A DNA stretch of 64,000 bases from assembly GCA_938091115.1 (NCBI GenBank), contig CALKNI010000096.1:1-64000 (forward strand), written 5' to 3'. This document shows, piece by piece, positions 63,701 to 64,000 of the stretch. This stretch comes from an uncultured Pirellulaceae bacterium (lineage in GTDB: Bacteria; Planctomycetota; Planctomycetia; Pirellulales; Pirellulaceae). The number at the start of each line of letters is the position of its first letter. Position 1 is the first letter of the stretch. Under the pieces are notes generated by a model. The model was not told the origin of the DNA. It saw only the letters and a program-made list of their open reading frames with translations, and did no database searches. Both the position numbers and the translations under genes were made by a program.

Positions 63701-64000
63701 CTAACCCACCGCGATCGGGTCGAATTCTCAATTGACGTAGATCGAGACTACCTCTCCCAAAACTGTTTTGTAATCGACCACCGTGGCTGGGTAAAAGAAA
63801 GCTGTTCGGGTAGCCTCGGATGGAATCCCAACTGGTTCGTCAGCCAGTCAGAAAACGAAACAACCTGGACGATCGAACTCGCCATTCCGCTAAACTGCTT
63901 GGTTCCTGAAAAGATCGCAGCGGACGAGACCGTTTGGGCGCTCAAAATTGCCCGTCGCGGTTATGAGGCGACTAACCTATGGCACGACTCAACGACTCAA
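60800..64000 (+). CDS. Large secreted protein: YCF48-like propeller repeats + PIG-L-like middle region + CBM9-like domain (3' end outside window)
   Basis: Open frame ATG 60800 to window end (1067 codons, no stop; absent from ORF track because unterminated). Repeats 'GWAVGAQGTIVRTSDGGKTW', 'GWAVGESGTLLNTANGGKSW', 'GWAVGGGGAIIATTDGGQNW'; 'PKLDGKLDDSFWLNSF...' CBM9-like. Confidence 0.85.
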   Translation, partial: MYGFLKSRIILWAVGLAVFCWIPPFAFSDSDLPREQLPKSWRSDAELTDVFFLNTRLGWAVGAQGTIVRTSDGGKTWIQISQRVNLSINNLSLDQKLRNMRQGVQTRATGRANGQSVNSISCRFESVFFADEKNGWIAGGYNVPYINRSKAVVMRTRDGGITWNSVEHLVAPRFQQIRFSDPLNGWAVGEAGNLFQAGIFYTSDGGQSWASQTSKKIHSWIAVERTNDGLVTINEAGQLGTLRPNQYEPSVILSENTPNLNQVRMVNDKSGWAVGESGTLLNTANGGKSWTQIKLPSETSAIDLNSISVVEDRIWFAGDPGTVIYSLDTKTGKTTTHRTPIRMRINQLRFLNDSHGWAVGGGGAIIATTDGGQNWHAQRGKKQRVAMLYISLDGHSIPLELLAKYSIEENQTAAALVIQKTNHQNQDLAQATERLGSSLLHSLGIPVGADLSSTRIREKILQKITRSIRTMQPSVVVLNSPDPSTRQSNKLSAELFSLVNTAINHAGNERIFPSQITDLGLKAWKVDRFAFEDPTGESTIDATQLLPRSGVLIEDQIALSRALLGKSVTSERVLRYRITHLSQRDRMQAGNLLSGLDKRKTALPRNSADAKRGNLSMIQKANSKQQKVEEFVRFEPTTSRDLLIWRQQIQAFAMPMEKGIAGVWLMQLAERYLAVGKTELAAQTHTLLVNHWANHAFAPAAMNWLAKYYSSEEFAQIEYRNKIKNGELTELGTLTETQRLKESFQPRTQQKLANGSSQIKWLPSDAMLKSKEKKSSPSTEEPEAQEAITTSPVRPDFFDQRLQLASKILNQMKQRDPEFAAGPQYKFMESHISRRLNGSLTNEGRYKSLAQLGDAKDAGLSIAAQRELALSPQLAVSSLELKTGVCRFTDKPPKLDGKLDDSFWLNSFQKHDAMQMPLSTTNSQSTAPPDLALFAYDNKYFYAGFQCQKIAGQAYKTSSQSRPRDADLTHRDRVEFSIDVDRDYLSQNCFVIDHRGWVKESCSGSLGWNPNWFVSQSENETTWTIELAIPLNCLVPEKIAADETVWALKIARRGYEATNLWHDSTTQ

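Overview
This 64-kb window looks like a planctomycete chromosome segment: paired DUF1549/DUF1553 (PSCyt/PSD1) and DUF1501 genes, many sulfatases, XylR-type AraC regulators, a CsrA homologue and PQQ-like propellers. It is mostly dense single-copy coding sequence. Main blocks: (i) DUF1501/PSD1 genes, arginine decarboxylase and an FAD oxidoreductase (0-9.3 kb); (ii) a sulfatase/xylose cluster with four sulfatases, two paralogous XylR-like regulators, xylose isomerase and an RND-type transporter (9.3-22.3 kb); (iii) TreZ, a frameshifted nucleoside deaminase, monomeric isocitrate dehydrogenase and a cold-shock protein (22.3-29.3 kb); (iv) a short gene at 30661-31011 that the ORF track truncates. 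It encodes an HMA-type protein with two in-frame TGA codons at the positions of the two metal-binding cysteines, followed by two tandem hairpins; (v) a four-gene MotA/TolQ-like plus two ExbD/MotB-like plus 2014-aa membrane protein operon (35.5-45.2 kb); (vi) a compact assimilatory sulfate reduction/siroheme operon (46.0-50.3 kb); (vii) housekeeping and hydrolase genes, and a large YCF48-like/CBM9-like protein running off the window end. The strongest candidate for something unusual is the putative double-selenocysteine HMA protein (30661-31011). No tRNA, rRNA, CRISPR array or transposase was recognised. All calls are from reading the sequence; no database search was run.
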